NCBI GenBank assembly: GCA_020850325.1
Contig: JADZEW010000035.1
Coordinates: forward strand, 124,001 to 188,000
Direction of reading: 5' to 3'
DNA: 64,000 bases
Origin: Methanoregulaceae archaeon
Lineage (GTDB): Bacteria; Armatimonadota; Fimbriimonadia; Fimbriimonadales; Fimbriimonadaceae
This document shows, one piece after another, positions 9,301-16,603 of the stretch. Made by a program: the position numbers and the translations under genes. Each line of letters opens with the position of its first letter. Position 1 is the first letter of the stretch. The notes below the pieces were generated by a model. It made no database searches. It was not told the origin of the DNA and worked only from the letters and a program-made list of their open reading frames with translations.

Positions 9301-10439
9301 CGGCCGTTCCCGTCGTATTGTAGTGTCCATTTCCGATTGACGCCCTGAAGACAGTCCCTAACTTCTTTCAAGCGAATGGGACTCTGCTGATAGCCAAAGC
9401 TGATCGTATGACCGTTCGGGCCTGTGATTAGCTTTAATCTTCCAGACTCAAGCTCTCTCGAGATTGTCACGGTGTTGGCAACGTTCCGTCCGATGATCTT
9501 CGTCAGAACGGCTTGGCCGCAGAATGTGGAATCCCCTGGGTCCGGGTGCGAGAACTCATACTTGATGCGGTGCTTGGTCGTGAGCGTGTAGACCTCGGCA
9601 TGGGTCGTGCCGCCCACGGTGATAAATCCATAGATGCCATCTGGGGGATACCACCCTGCCGGTGTCTTATTGTTGTTGTAAACGTAAGGTATCGTCTGGC
9701 CGTTGCCCCAGCGAAGGGCAATGATGTTGCCGTTGCCAAGTGCGCCATGAGGATTCTGGCGGCTCAGCCGAGCCTCAAAGTTACTTGACCACTTGTCTCC
9801 AAACGGTCCCTGAAATGCCGCCTTGCTGTTGTGATTCAGGGACACTCCTAGATTCAGGCCACCGCGGACGGGCAGATTAAACAGTGGGATGCTAGTGTAG
9901 CGATTACCGGTGTTCGAGTTAACGAGGGCCGATACCGAGTTCGAACCACCGCCCGGGAATGCAGACTCCCACGGCAACGGTGGACCACCTCCGATCGTCC
10001 CGTGTCCTCCCTGAGGAGCGGTTGTCGCAGATTCAGCCGAATCAGGTTCGTGTGGTGCGGGTGCCATACTCTCGTGCTGAGCCTCCTCGTACATCGGATT
10101 CATCGGGTCGTAGTTTGGCGGCGCACTAGTCGGGGCCGATGTGAGTGGGAGTTCGCTGGCCGCAGCCTGCTCGGCCTCAAGCTGCCCCAAGATTAGCTTG
10201 GCGTCGCTCGACCAGATGCCATCCTGGGTCGCTTCATCTCTGCCAGGGTTCGGACCGGGATCAACTGCACCTGGACTCTCCGTATAATCGGGTGGCTCAG
10301 CTTGCGTGACCAAACGCAGCCACTCGTAGGTGCTGACCCCAACGACTCGAAGTCCCTCCGCGCTGCACGACAGAGCCATTGTGCAAGCCAGCAGAACGCT
10401 GATTACCCGAAACCACCATCGATTTCTCACGCCACACAT
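6321..10439 (-). CDS. Secreted RHS/YD-repeat protein with variable C-terminus
   Basis: 1372 residues from ATG 10439. The open frame extends further upstream, but this start gives a basic, hydrophobic signal segment (WWFRVISVLLACTMALSC) and sits 10 nt below a good -10 box. After a low-complexity linker and a beta-rich entry region come numerous YD repeats (YDGNGR, YDSRGN, YDASDR and so on) and the RHS core signature: FGYQEDTDTGLKLLGHRYYD, GGFISRDP, Y.YASNNPMRWVDPTGLF. The last ~168 residues after DPTGLF differ from the core: a Lys-rich charged stretch, a Pro-rich stretch, and a Gly-rich hydrophobic segment able to span a membrane twice. No known nuclease, deaminase or ADP-ribosyltransferase motif is visible there. 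A contact-dependent toxin or a surface/matrix protein are both possible. Confidence 0.9.
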   Translation of the reverse strand: MCGVRNRWWFRVISVLLACTMALSCSAEGLRVVGVSTYEWLRLVTQAEPPDYTESPGAVDPGPNPGRDEATQDGIWSSDAKLILGQLEAEQAAASELPLTSAPTSAPPNYDPMNPMYEEAQHESMAPAPHEPDSAESATTAPQGGHGTIGGGPPLPWESAFPGGGSNSVSALVNSNTGNRYTSIPLFNLPVRGGLNLGVSLNHNSKAAFQGPFGDKWSSNFEARLSRQNPHGALGNGNIIALRWGNGQTIPYVYNNNKTPAGWYPPDGIYGFITVGGTTHAEVYTLTTKHRIKYEFSHPDPGDSTFCGQAVLTKIIGRNVANTVTISRELESGRLKLITGPNGHTISFGYQQSPIRLKEVRDCLQGVNRKWTLQYDGNGRLWKLKSPALDGVDHERVFTYDSRGNVVSETDHKGKVWTCTYDGTDRQTNFMEPGVVMAPPYTGYNFIYNSTWSSMTDPLGRISKDYYSNGKIWSVMDEAGFYETYNWDSVRRVQSSRSKRGHWTTYNLDVNGNVTTATSPTGEKSYATYNADSEMVSSYGDLSPSTLGYEYTHGVTSRVFRDYPGGTADQNLMTANVSGTTGQVTNATTYDGSTSRPYSFTYDAYGNAATVLDPRSRTSYVTGNIMGWVTSAKNQLLHETTVAYDNWGRPVTITQPGGSTTVQVQYDSEGNVTQAIDERGKVHSWVYDDRGLVSSYTNAKSETEDYFYTPSGFLYRIDNGRDKTRTYTPTLRDEVKRLDMPDGSKELWQYDANGNLSAYWGAYGSGEQWTTYYGYDASDRPLLVNYPPGTPDVSFSYANYGHTVNMTDGSGTSTWIYDSWGNLTSFASPQGAPLTYQYNCLGERTRMTDPGNGDTVFQYDNFGRLSQLTNWLNEVTTWTYDDAGRMTKRTLGNGTWEDVAYDNRSRPTSITLKKPGPVTLRAQSYTYDAASNVLSHTLAGVTTAYEYDNINQLTREYKGPSGAPTWQITYGYDANGNRTHRNILGGPQETYAVDDGDKLTSVTWGGGSKSFTYDAAGRRKTQTVGGSTTTYNWDHESRLISTTGAVVSSYAYNGLDSRITKTDSGGTRNYRRDDAYVTDPVLGDNQATYTPGISERRSGTSRYLHSGIKNADSRTTTQAVEATREYDAFGNVIGSSGTWQGPFGNAAGFGYQEDTDTGLKLLGHRYYDSSIGGFISRDPVSSGRGDYQYASNNPMRWVDPTGLFSEAVYRALKKGLGDSVAEKYKTNQDYQRQIHDEMQKKKKDKVKKAKGKDKQVNNPDLTEEEIIEAGKSLEERRKKDAGERKIVSGPPPGRQSHSPASPPLRLPTRMPHNRPAQVDWGMVGLVAGLVIVGGVIIIVSGGTLAPGVAAGGVIIVGGAAARKTPGAGNAGG

Positions 10440-10449
10440 CCTCACTGCT

Positions 10450-10479
10450 ATATTAGCCACGGTTTTGCCATTTTGCCAA
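10450..10479 (-). promoter_or_regulatory. Promoter of the RHS unit
   Basis: On the reverse strand TTGGCA (10479-10474) and TAATAT (10455-10450) are separated by 18 nt. The start would fall about 4 nt before the ATG at 10439, so the mRNA would be nearly leaderless. This is one of the clearest -35/-10 pairs in the window. Confidence 0.55.
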
Positions 10480-10656
10480 GGAAAATGCGAGGAAGTTCGC
10501 CCTTCACATAAGCCGTCACGAAGTCCGATGCACCAACGTTGCGGCACCGGGGCGGAGAAGCACATGACCTCGACCACGCAGGTTCTTCGCGGCGTGACCA
10601 GAGTCACCAGGTCTACCGCCCCAATCTGACGCCGCTCTCAACAGGCCCGGATCGGC

Positions 10657-10662
10657 TAACAT
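10657..10662 (+). promoter_or_regulatory. -10 box with leaderless geometry
   Basis: TAACAT ends 6 nt before the ATG at 10669, predicting transcription to begin at the start codon. No convincing -35 is visible. Confidence 0.5.
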
Positions 10663-10668
10663 AGGCCC

Positions 10669-11190
10669 ATGCGTTCCGCGCTCGTCGTGTTTGGTTGCAT
10701 TGCCCTCTTGGCGACCATATCTGCCCAAGAGACCCTGAAACGGCGCCCGGTCACCGCCGTGCCCGGAGCAATCACCCAAAGCGAGGCCTCCGTGGTCTTC
10801 TCCCGCATCGAGCGCACCTTCTCACGCCTCACGCGCATCAGCCGCACATTGCCGGCCATGCCCAAGTCGAATAACCCGACGACGCGCGCCGAGGTGTTAA
10901 CCCGCATGATCCGGCTCGTGGACGAGTTTAAGGGCGAGTTCCGATTTACGCCAAAGCGCATTCCCTACGACGGCTCCGCCCTCACCGTCAATGCTCCCGC
11001 CCGAGCCCAAGTGGAGCGCTTGATCGCTTGGGGATTTGTCGCCAAGACCAGCCCCCTCGTCACGGGAGTTCAGGAGACGCTGACGCCCGTTGAGTTCGGT
11101 GACGCAATCGGGCTCTTCATCACTCGAATGGCCGATCTGACCCACACCCCGAGTCCCAAGTGGAGCCCCTACATGTCGGGCGGTAACTAG
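10669..11190 (+). CDS. Secreted protein of unknown function
   Basis: 173 residues with a clear signal peptide (MRSALVVFGCIALLATISAQ). The mature part is basic and helical (FSRIERTFSRLTRISRTLP), followed by a stretch resembling half of an S-layer-homology-like helical repeat (RAQVERLIAWGFVAKTSPLV), but I cannot name a family. The start is supported by TAACAT 6 nt upstream. Its stop codon overlaps the stop of the convergent alkD gene (shared CTAG at 11187-11190). Function unknown; export is the only firm inference. Confidence 0.8.
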   Translation: MRSALVVFGCIALLATISAQETLKRRPVTAVPGAITQSEASVVFSRIERTFSRLTRISRTLPAMPKSNNPTTRAEVLTRMIRLVDEFKGEFRFTPKRIPYDGSALTVNAPARAQVERLIAWGFVAKTSPLVTGVQETLTPVEFGDAIGLFITRMADLTHTPSPKWSPYMSGGN

Positions 11191-11843
11191 GGCTGCGATA
11201 GCGCCCAGTTGATCCACGTTGGCGCAAACGGCGAGATGCACCCCTTCGCCACCGGATAGTCGCGATACACCCCGAGCCTCTCGCCGATTTCGAGGGCACG
11301 ATTCCGGCGAGGTTCGTCCTTGACCCCAATCTCGACGAGGCACCAGTTCATCGCCTCCTGCTTCGCGGGCGGCGCATCCGCCATCTGTGCCTCGATCAGC
11401 GCTAGCAGTTCATCGTGGTCGAGGTTGCCCCCCTCGATCGAGCGGGAGCAGAGCCACCAACCGAGACGGGCGGAGCACATGTGATCGGAATCCCGCCACT
11501 CGTCGCGGAGCGTGTCGGCGTGCTTCGTCTTCAGGATCACGTTCTTGCCGAACCAGTCCGCCAGCTTGGTGAAGTCGATCTCCGACATCATTCTGCGCAG
11601 CTCATCGAGGCTGAGCGCCTTGGGCTTCATGATCAGCGAACCGAGAAGCCGGGCGTCCTGATTCCCCGTCGCCCACAGCTCCAAGCCAAGTTCGTGGTTG
11701 GTCTTGATCTGCTTCGCCAAATCGCGCAGCTCAGAGAGCACCACGCCGAAGTGATTCTCGCCACCGCCGTGCTTGACGTAGATATCGCGCATCTTGGCGT
11801 TCGACTTCGACTTCAGCAGGCCCATGATCTCGGCGCACGTCAT
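11187..11843 (-). CDS. alkD: DNA alkylation repeat protein, AlkD-type DNA glycosylase
   Basis: 218-residue all-helical protein of the DNA_alkylation (HEAT-like) family, which removes N3- and N7-alkylated purines. It shows the family pattern NHELGLELWATGNQDARLL early in the repeats, the aromatic-acidic segment TLRDEWRDSDHMCSARLGWWL in the middle and WCLVEIG followed by a C-terminal helix. The length fits AlkD. The start at ATG 11843 has TAGAAT exactly 6 nt upstream, and the gene diverges from the GH76 gene within 37 bases. Substrate specificity cannot be read from the sequence. Confidence 0.82.
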   Translation of the reverse strand: MTCAEIMGLLKSKSNAKMRDIYVKHGGGENHFGVVLSELRDLAKQIKTNHELGLELWATGNQDARLLGSLIMKPKALSLDELRRMMSEIDFTKLADWFGKNVILKTKHADTLRDEWRDSDHMCSARLGWWLCSRSIEGGNLDHDELLALIEAQMADAPPAKQEAMNWCLVEIGVKDEPRRNRALEIGERLGVYRDYPVAKGCISPFAPTWINWALSQP

Positions 11844-11849
11844 GGACCT

Positions 11850-11855
11850 ATTCTA
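11850..11855 (-). promoter_or_regulatory. -10 box of alkD, leaderless geometry
   Basis: TAGAAT on the reverse strand ends 6 nt before the alkD ATG at 11843. Confidence 0.5.
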
Positions 11856-11868
11856 GTCCGCAGGCGGA

Positions 11869-11874
11869 TATGAT
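11869..11874 (+). promoter_or_regulatory. -10 box of the GH76 gene, leaderless GTG start
   Basis: TATGAT ends 6 nt before GTG 11881. There is no Shine-Dalgarno-like sequence between them, so the box decides the GTG start. The alkD and GH76 -10 boxes lie only 13 bp apart in opposite directions. Confidence 0.5.
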
Positions 11875-11880
11875 GCAAGC

Positions 11881-12891
11881 GTGCTTGCGTTTCTTGCGAT
11901 GACGATGATGGCTCCTCAACCCGACCTCGCCGCGAGAGGTCGTGAAATGCTCGCCACGATCCGGCGTGAGTATTACTTGCCCGAAAGCAAGCTGTATTCC
12001 GAGCGCCCCGACCGCAAACAGCCCGCGTTCAACTGGGGAGTCGGCGTTCTGCTGTCGGCGCTCAATGCCGCCGCCCGGCACGACACCACCTACGTGCCTT
12101 GGTTGCGAGAGTACGCCGACGCGAGCCGCGTGTACTGGAACCAAGGCGGCTACGATGTCCTCCCCGCCCCCAAACCGCTCGACCGCTACTATGACGACAA
12201 CGCCTGGATGGTGCTCGCGCTCGTCGAAACCCACGAAGTGCTGGGCGATCGCAAGTATCTGGACTGGGCGAAGGAAGCGCTCGACTTCACGCTGACCGGC
12301 GAGGCCAAAGATGGCGGCATCTACTGGCGTGAGTCCGATCGAGCGTCTCGCAATACCTGCAGCAACGCCCCTTCGGCCGCAGCATGTTTGGCCGTCTACG
12401 AGCACACCAAAGATGCCAAGCTCCTCGCGAAAGCCCGCGAACTCTATGACTGGACTCGCAAGCATCTTCAAGACCCTGCGGACGGCCTCTACTGGGACAA
12501 CCTCCACAATAATGGGAAGCTCGACAAGACCAAGTGGAGCTACAACACGGCTCTCATGATCCGCACCGCCGCCGAGTTGCGGGCCATCGATCCCGCCTAT
12601 GCCGACGGGAGTGACCTCAAACGGATGATCGACGCCTCCCACCAGCGGTGGTTCGCCAAGAGTCGCTACGACGACGTTGGCCGCTTTGCCCACCTCTTGC
12701 TCGAGAGTTGGCTCATTGCCGGAGAGCAGAAGCCCGACTACTTAACCGCGACCGAGAGTCTTCATAAGTTGCGAAGCGGCAAGGGCTTCTTGCCCTCCCA
12801 TTGGGGCCGGGATGCAGCCGACGATAATCCCGAGCTACTCGATCAAGCCGCGTTCGCCCGCACGTGCTTCGTCTTGGCCGTCAAAAAATAA
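11881..12891 (+). CDS. Glycoside hydrolase family 76 protein (alpha-1,6-mannanase type)
   Basis: 336 residues with a short hydrophobic N-terminus (residues 1-12), perhaps a weak signal peptide. The (alpha/alpha)6-barrel features of GH76 are visible: FNWGVGVLLSALNAA, the paired acidic residues in RYYDDNAWMVLALVETHE (catalytic Asp-Asp of the family), GGIYWRESDRASRNTCSNAP, and LYWDNLHNNGKLDKTKWSYNTAL. GH76 enzymes cut alpha-1,6-mannan backbones. No transporter or regulator for mannan lies beside it, so it may act alone on external or cell-wall glycans. GTG start fixed by the upstream -10 box. Confidence 0.87.
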   Translation: MLAFLAMTMMAPQPDLAARGREMLATIRREYYLPESKLYSERPDRKQPAFNWGVGVLLSALNAAARHDTTYVPWLREYADASRVYWNQGGYDVLPAPKPLDRYYDDNAWMVLALVETHEVLGDRKYLDWAKEALDFTLTGEAKDGGIYWRESDRASRNTCSNAPSAAACLAVYEHTKDAKLLAKARELYDWTRKHLQDPADGLYWDNLHNNGKLDKTKWSYNTALMIRTAAELRAIDPAYADGSDLKRMIDASHQRWFAKSRYDDVGRFAHLLLESWLIAGEQKPDYLTATESLHKLRSGKGFLPSHWGRDAADDNPELLDQAAFARTCFVLAVKK

Positions 12892-12922
12892 GCGAGCCGA
12901 GGCAATGCCCCGGCCCGCGCTT
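12890..12922. terminator. Imperfect hairpin between convergent genes
   Basis: AAGCG...CGCTT with inner CCG/CGG and GGC/GCC pairs forms a long interrupted stem around an AAT loop just after the GH76 stop, facing the convergent Spy-like gene. It could serve either strand; no T run follows on the plus strand. Confidence 0.4.
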
Positions 12923-12946
12923 GCATCTCCCTGAGATGAGTTCGAA

Positions 12947-13441
12947 TTAGCGGCCGCCGCCGCCCTTGCCGCCCTTGTTAGTGCCGCCCTTGTTCGCGCC
13001 ACCCGCGGCTCCACCGCCGGCTCCGCGCTCCTTGCGCATCTTCTCGACTGCCGCTTTCATGAGCTTCTCATAGTCGGCCTTCTGCTTCGGCGTAAGGATC
13101 GCCATCAGCTTGTCGTTCCAAGTCTTCATCTTGGCCGTGAACTGCGCCCGATCCGGCTGCTTGCCCGACTTCTGAGCAGCTTCGCGGGTCTTCATCATAT
13201 CGTCGCGCATCTGCTTCGTCGTCGCTTCCCACTTCTGCTTCTGAGCCGCGGTGAGGTTGAGCTTCTTGAGAATCTCCTCCTGCATCTGGCCTCGCATGCG
13301 GAACTGCTGGCCACCCTGGCCCTGACGACCCTGCTGTCCACCTTGGCCGCCATTCTTGGGACCCGCACTCTGAGCAACTGCCGAAGTCGCCAACGCCATG
13401 ACTGCCGCAACCGCGACCAATCCAGTCAAAACCTTTTTCAT
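12947..13441 (-). CDS. Spy/CpxP-like periplasmic LTXXQ-type protein with Gly-rich tail
   Basis: 164 residues from ATG 13441 (GGAGG 7 nt upstream; an adjacent ATG lies three bases earlier). Signal peptide MKKVLTGLVAVAAVMALATSAVAQ. The mature chain has a Gly/Gln-rich linker, two LTxxQ-type motifs (LNLTAAQKQKWE and LTPKQKADYEKL) flanking a charged helical region, and a Gly/Lys-rich tail. Proteins of the Spy/CpxP type are periplasmic chaperone-like or envelope-stress sensors. The low-complexity flanks are unusual in length. It is separated from the MlaF gene by 63 bases and may have its own promoter. Confidence 0.75.
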   Translation of the reverse strand: MKKVLTGLVAVAAVMALATSAVAQSAGPKNGGQGGQQGRQGQGGQQFRMRGQMQEEILKKLNLTAAQKQKWEATTKQMRDDMMKTREAAQKSGKQPDRAQFTAKMKTWNDKLMAILTPKQKADYEKLMKAAVEKMRKERGAGGGAAGGANKGGTNKGGKGGGGR

Positions 13442-13504
13442 CATCTTGCCTCCATGAGAGTTCACACGCAAGGACGCCGCAACGCCCCGCATGTTCACCA
13501 CGCG

Positions 13505-14236
13505 CTAGAGAGATTTCGCTTCGGCCCGGTCAATTAGTTCCCGAATCGCCGGATGATCGGACTCGCGGAACTTATCGGGAGCCCCGTCGAACACGAGTTT
13601 CCCCTTATCCAAAAAGGCAACCCGATCCGCAACGCGAAACACCGAGGACACATCGTGGCTGACCACCAAACTCGTTACGCCGAGGTCTCGCCGGAGCTCG
13701 ACGATCAGTTGGTCGATCGTGTACGCGGTCACCGGATCGAGTCCGGTTGTGGGCTCGTCGTAAAGGATGACTCGGGGCTTCAAAGCAAACGCCCGCGCGA
13801 TGCCAACTCGCTTCTTCATGCCGCCGCTCAACTCGCTGGGCAGCCGATCGGCTGCTTCCACAAGTCCAACTCGCTCAAGAAGCTCTGCCGTTAGGGTCTC
13901 CGCTTCCTTGATGGACAACGCCCGACGGCGTCTAACTCCGAAGAGAACATTGTCTCGAACGCTGAGGAAGTCGAACAGTGCCGCCGACTGGAAGACCATG
14001 CCCATGTGCTGGCGAGCCTCTTCCGGGTTCGCGAGAACATCGATGCCATCCACTTCGATCTTGCCCTCTTCGGGAACAATCAGCCCGGAAATGCACTTGA
14101 GCAGCGTCGTCTTGCCGCCCCCCGAACTGCCCATGATCGCCACGATCTGGCCGCTCTCGATGGGAAGATCGATAGCATCGAGCACGGTGCGCCCGTCGAA
14201 TCGTTTGGTTACGCCTTCGACGGCAACCGACGGCAT
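13505..14236 (-). CDS. ABC transporter ATP-binding protein, MlaF-like
   Basis: 243-residue nucleotide-binding subunit: Walker A GSSGGGKTT (~residue 37), Q-loop in MGMVFQSAALFDFLSV, signature LSGGMKKRVGIARA, Walker B VILYDEPTTGLDP and switch His in VVSHD. The phrase FQSAALFDFLSVRDNV is characteristic of the MlaF/Ttg2A subgroup that powers phospholipid transport between the membranes. No MlaE permease, MlaD or MlaC gene is in the window, so it is an orphan subunit here. It starts 3 nt after the AraC-family gene and is probably co-transcribed with it. Confidence 0.88.
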   Translation of the reverse strand: MPSVAVEGVTKRFDGRTVLDAIDLPIESGQIVAIMGSSGGGKTTLLKCISGLIVPEEGKIEVDGIDVLANPEEARQHMGMVFQSAALFDFLSVRDNVLFGVRRRRALSIKEAETLTAELLERVGLVEAADRLPSELSGGMKKRVGIARAFALKPRVILYDEPTTGLDPVTAYTIDQLIVELRRDLGVTSLVVSHDVSSVFRVADRVAFLDKGKLVFDGAPDKFRESDHPAIRELIDRAEAKSL

Positions 14237-14239
14237 GGG

Positions 14240-14929
14240 CTACTCAGAGGCCGAAATCGCCATGCTGCCTCGCCGCATGCTGGAGGGAGGTGCCGAGAAC
14301 CGTTGGGCAAACGCCCGGGTGAAGTGAGCGACGCCCGTGAATCCCACCTCGATCGCAACTTCACTGACCGGCATATCGCCCTCGACCAGAAGTTTGCGCG
14401 CCCTTTCCAACCGCAAGGCCATTAGGTATTTGCGGAACGGCTGCCCCGTCGCCTGGCGGAACAGGTGTCGAAAGTGAGACGTGCTGAGTCCGACCTCACG
14501 CGCGACCCGATCGTCATCGAGCTGCCGGTGCAGATTCTGATCGATGTACGCGAGCGCGCGATCCATCATGATCTTCGTCGGGGTCAGGCTCGGATCGAAC
14601 ACCGGAGCCAACACTTGCTCGACGATTTCACGAGCGATTTTCCCGACCTCGACTGCATCATCGGTCTTGTCGATGGCCCGGGCCGCCTCAAGCTGAACCC
14701 GGTGCATTTCTCGCGCGCCACCCATCTCCATGGTCGCCGCCGTTACCATGGCGATGAACATCAGCGCCGCGCCTCGCGCTTCGTCCAGATCGCTCGTCCG
14801 CACAATGCTCTGTTGCAACTGATCGAGCGCCTTGACCATGCGCAAGCGGTTTGCGCAACGGACGATGCCCCCGATCTCGCTCAGGGCGATTCCGCCGGCA
14901 TCGGAATGAAACGGACAACCTTGTGCCAT
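14240..14929 (-). CDS. AraC-family transcriptional regulator
   Basis: 229 residues. The C-terminal ~100 residues form the double helix-turn-helix of AraC/XylS proteins: DDDRVAREVGLSTSHFRHLFRQ, GQPFRKYLMALRLERARKLL and PVSEVAIEVGFTGVAHFTRAF. The N-terminal half (residues 1-115) is a helical domain starting MAQGCPFHS that I do not recognise as a standard AraC sensor. It lies between a peptide-binding lipoprotein gene (10 nt upstream) and the MlaF-like gene (3 nt downstream) in one unit, so it may regulate this operon. Confidence 0.87.
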   Translation of the reverse strand: MAQGCPFHSDAGGIALSEIGGIVRCANRLRMVKALDQLQQSIVRTSDLDEARGAALMFIAMVTAATMEMGGAREMHRVQLEAARAIDKTDDAVEVGKIAREIVEQVLAPVFDPSLTPTKIMMDRALAYIDQNLHRQLDDDRVAREVGLSTSHFRHLFRQATGQPFRKYLMALRLERARKLLVEGDMPVSEVAIEVGFTGVAHFTRAFAQRFSAPPSSMRRGSMAISASE

Positions 14930-14938
14930 CTATTCTTT

Positions 14939-16546
14939 CTACTTTTCTAATCTGACGGTTGTATGCGGCAGGTGACCGAAAAGTGAATCTCGGAGCCCCA
15001 TGACCCGCGGATTGATCAGTTCGGCGTCTCGCTGGAAATAAATCGGGATCCACGTGGCATCCTGCAGGGCAATATCCTCGGCCTCCGCGTAGAGCGGCAA
15101 CCGCTTGTCATTGTCGAGCATCGCGTCGGCTTCGGCGCAAAGCGCATCGAACCGCGGATTCGAGTAACCATGGTGGTTCTCGGGCGAACCCGTCGCCAGC
15201 ATATGGCTCAGGAAGTTCTGCGGGTCGAGGTAGTCGGCCGCCCAGCGCATGTGATAGATCGCGTTCTGGCCCTTGTTGTATCGCTCAAGATACGCCTTCC
15301 ACTCCGTGATGCGCGGGTTCAAGGTGATGTTCAGGTTGGTCTTCAGCTGGCTGACAATCTCCTCAGCGACCAAGCTGACGTCGCGCTGGCCGTCGCGGAA
15401 TCGGAACTCGACGGGCGGCAGACCCTTGCCGTCCGGATAGCCGGCTTCGGCCAACAACTGCTTCGCCTTTGCCGGGTCATAAGGAATGAACGCTCCTTTC
15501 TCGCGGTGGCCGAGAACTCCAGGCGGCACGATCGAGTAGGCCGGCTCGTTGATCCCACCAAAGATGTCCTTGGCAATCCGCTCACGGTCGATCGCCATCG
15601 CAATCGCCTGGCGCACCCGAATGTCTTTGAAGGCAGCATAGTCCTTCCCCGTCACATTGATGCCGACGTAATAGATCGACGGGCGGGAATAGAACGTGAG
15701 CTGCGAAGCGAACTTCGGGTCTTCCTGAATGCCCTTCACATCTTGACGCTGGATGTAACAGAGATCGAGTTCGCCCGTGCGGTACTTGTTGAGCCGCGTT
15801 GCAGAGTCGGTGATGACCGGTCGCTCGATCGCGTCCAGAGCCGGGCGGCCTCCGTGATAATCCTCGTTGGCGGCGAGCTTCAGCATCTGAGCCGGCTCGT
15901 AAGACGTGGCCTTGAACGGACCCGTTCCGACCATCTGCTGGACGTTGCGGATTTCGTTCTTGCCGTCGAGCGCTTCCTTGGCGACGACCGCCGACACAAG
16001 ATAGGTCAGCTTGCCTAGGAAGTACGGACGCGGCTTGTCGATCTCCACCTTAAGCGTGTAGTCGTCGACGACGGTCACGCCGCTGATCGAATCCGCCTTG
16101 CCTTCCTTCACGTCCATCAGGCCGACAACGTCGCCGAGATAAGCCGTGATCGTCTCGGATGCGAGTTCGGATGCGCAAGCTCGCTCCCAGCTCCACTTGA
16201 AGTCCTCGGCTTTCACCTCGCGACCGTTGTGGAACTTTACACCCTTCCGGATGGTGAAGACGTAGGTCTTGCCGCCATCCTGAATCTCCCAGCTTTCGGC
16301 AAGCAAGGGCTTCGGCTGGTTGTCCTCACCCCACGTCACCAAGCCTTCGTAGACCTGCTGGAGCGCGTCGATGGTGTCGCCATCTTGAACGACGCCTGGA
16401 TCGAGAGTCGTGGGAACCGTGTTGAGCGGATAGCGAAGTACGTTGCCGCTACCTTGGCTCGCCTTCTCCTTGAAATCACCTTTGGCGCAACCGCCAACCA
16501 AGAGTGCGGCGAGGCCTGCCACGACGAGGAGAGATGCTCGCATCAT
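14939..16546 (-). CDS. Peptide/oligopeptide ABC transporter substrate-binding lipoprotein (SBP_bac_5)
   Basis: 535 residues from ATG 16546. Lipoprotein signal MMRASLLVVAGLAALLVGGC with the lipid-bearing Cys followed by AKGD. Family features: LDPGVVQDGDTIDALQQVYEGL, the SBP_bac_5 hallmark LLAESWEIQDGGKTYVFTIR..VKFHNG, VGTGPFKATSYEP, and the C-terminal ADYLDPQNFLSHML and DATWIPIYFQ. It should capture oligopeptides or similar solutes. The partner permeases and ATPases are absent from the window; the only ATPase in the unit is of the MlaF type. It diverges from the TPR gene across about 57 bases. Confidence 0.92.
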   Translation of the reverse strand: MMRASLLVVAGLAALLVGGCAKGDFKEKASQGSGNVLRYPLNTVPTTLDPGVVQDGDTIDALQQVYEGLVTWGEDNQPKPLLAESWEIQDGGKTYVFTIRKGVKFHNGREVKAEDFKWSWERACASELASETITAYLGDVVGLMDVKEGKADSISGVTVVDDYTLKVEIDKPRPYFLGKLTYLVSAVVAKEALDGKNEIRNVQQMVGTGPFKATSYEPAQMLKLAANEDYHGGRPALDAIERPVITDSATRLNKYRTGELDLCYIQRQDVKGIQEDPKFASQLTFYSRPSIYYVGINVTGKDYAAFKDIRVRQAIAMAIDRERIAKDIFGGINEPAYSIVPPGVLGHREKGAFIPYDPAKAKQLLAEAGYPDGKGLPPVEFRFRDGQRDVSLVAEEIVSQLKTNLNITLNPRITEWKAYLERYNKGQNAIYHMRWAADYLDPQNFLSHMLATGSPENHHGYSNPRFDALCAEADAMLDNDKRLPLYAEAEDIALQDATWIPIYFQRDAELINPRVMGLRDSLFGHLPHTTVRLEK

Positions 16547-16591
16547 AACGTGGAGTTTATACCCTTGGTTCGGGCGCATCCGCGATACCAG

Positions 16592-16597
16592 TACAAT
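16592..16597 (+). promoter_or_regulatory. -10 box of the TPR gene, leaderless GTG start
   Basis: TACAAT ends 6 nt before GTG 16604. TTCGGG lies 17 nt upstream as a possible -35. This spacing identifies the GTG as the start and discards the much longer upstream reading frame that overlaps the divergent lipoprotein gene. Confidence 0.55.
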
Positions 16598-16603
16598 TCA
16601 GAG

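Noticed and set aside
16229-16603. Long N-terminal extension of the TPR gene
   Set aside because: The sequence is antisense to the divergent lipoprotein gene, and the GTG at 16604 has a precise -10 box.
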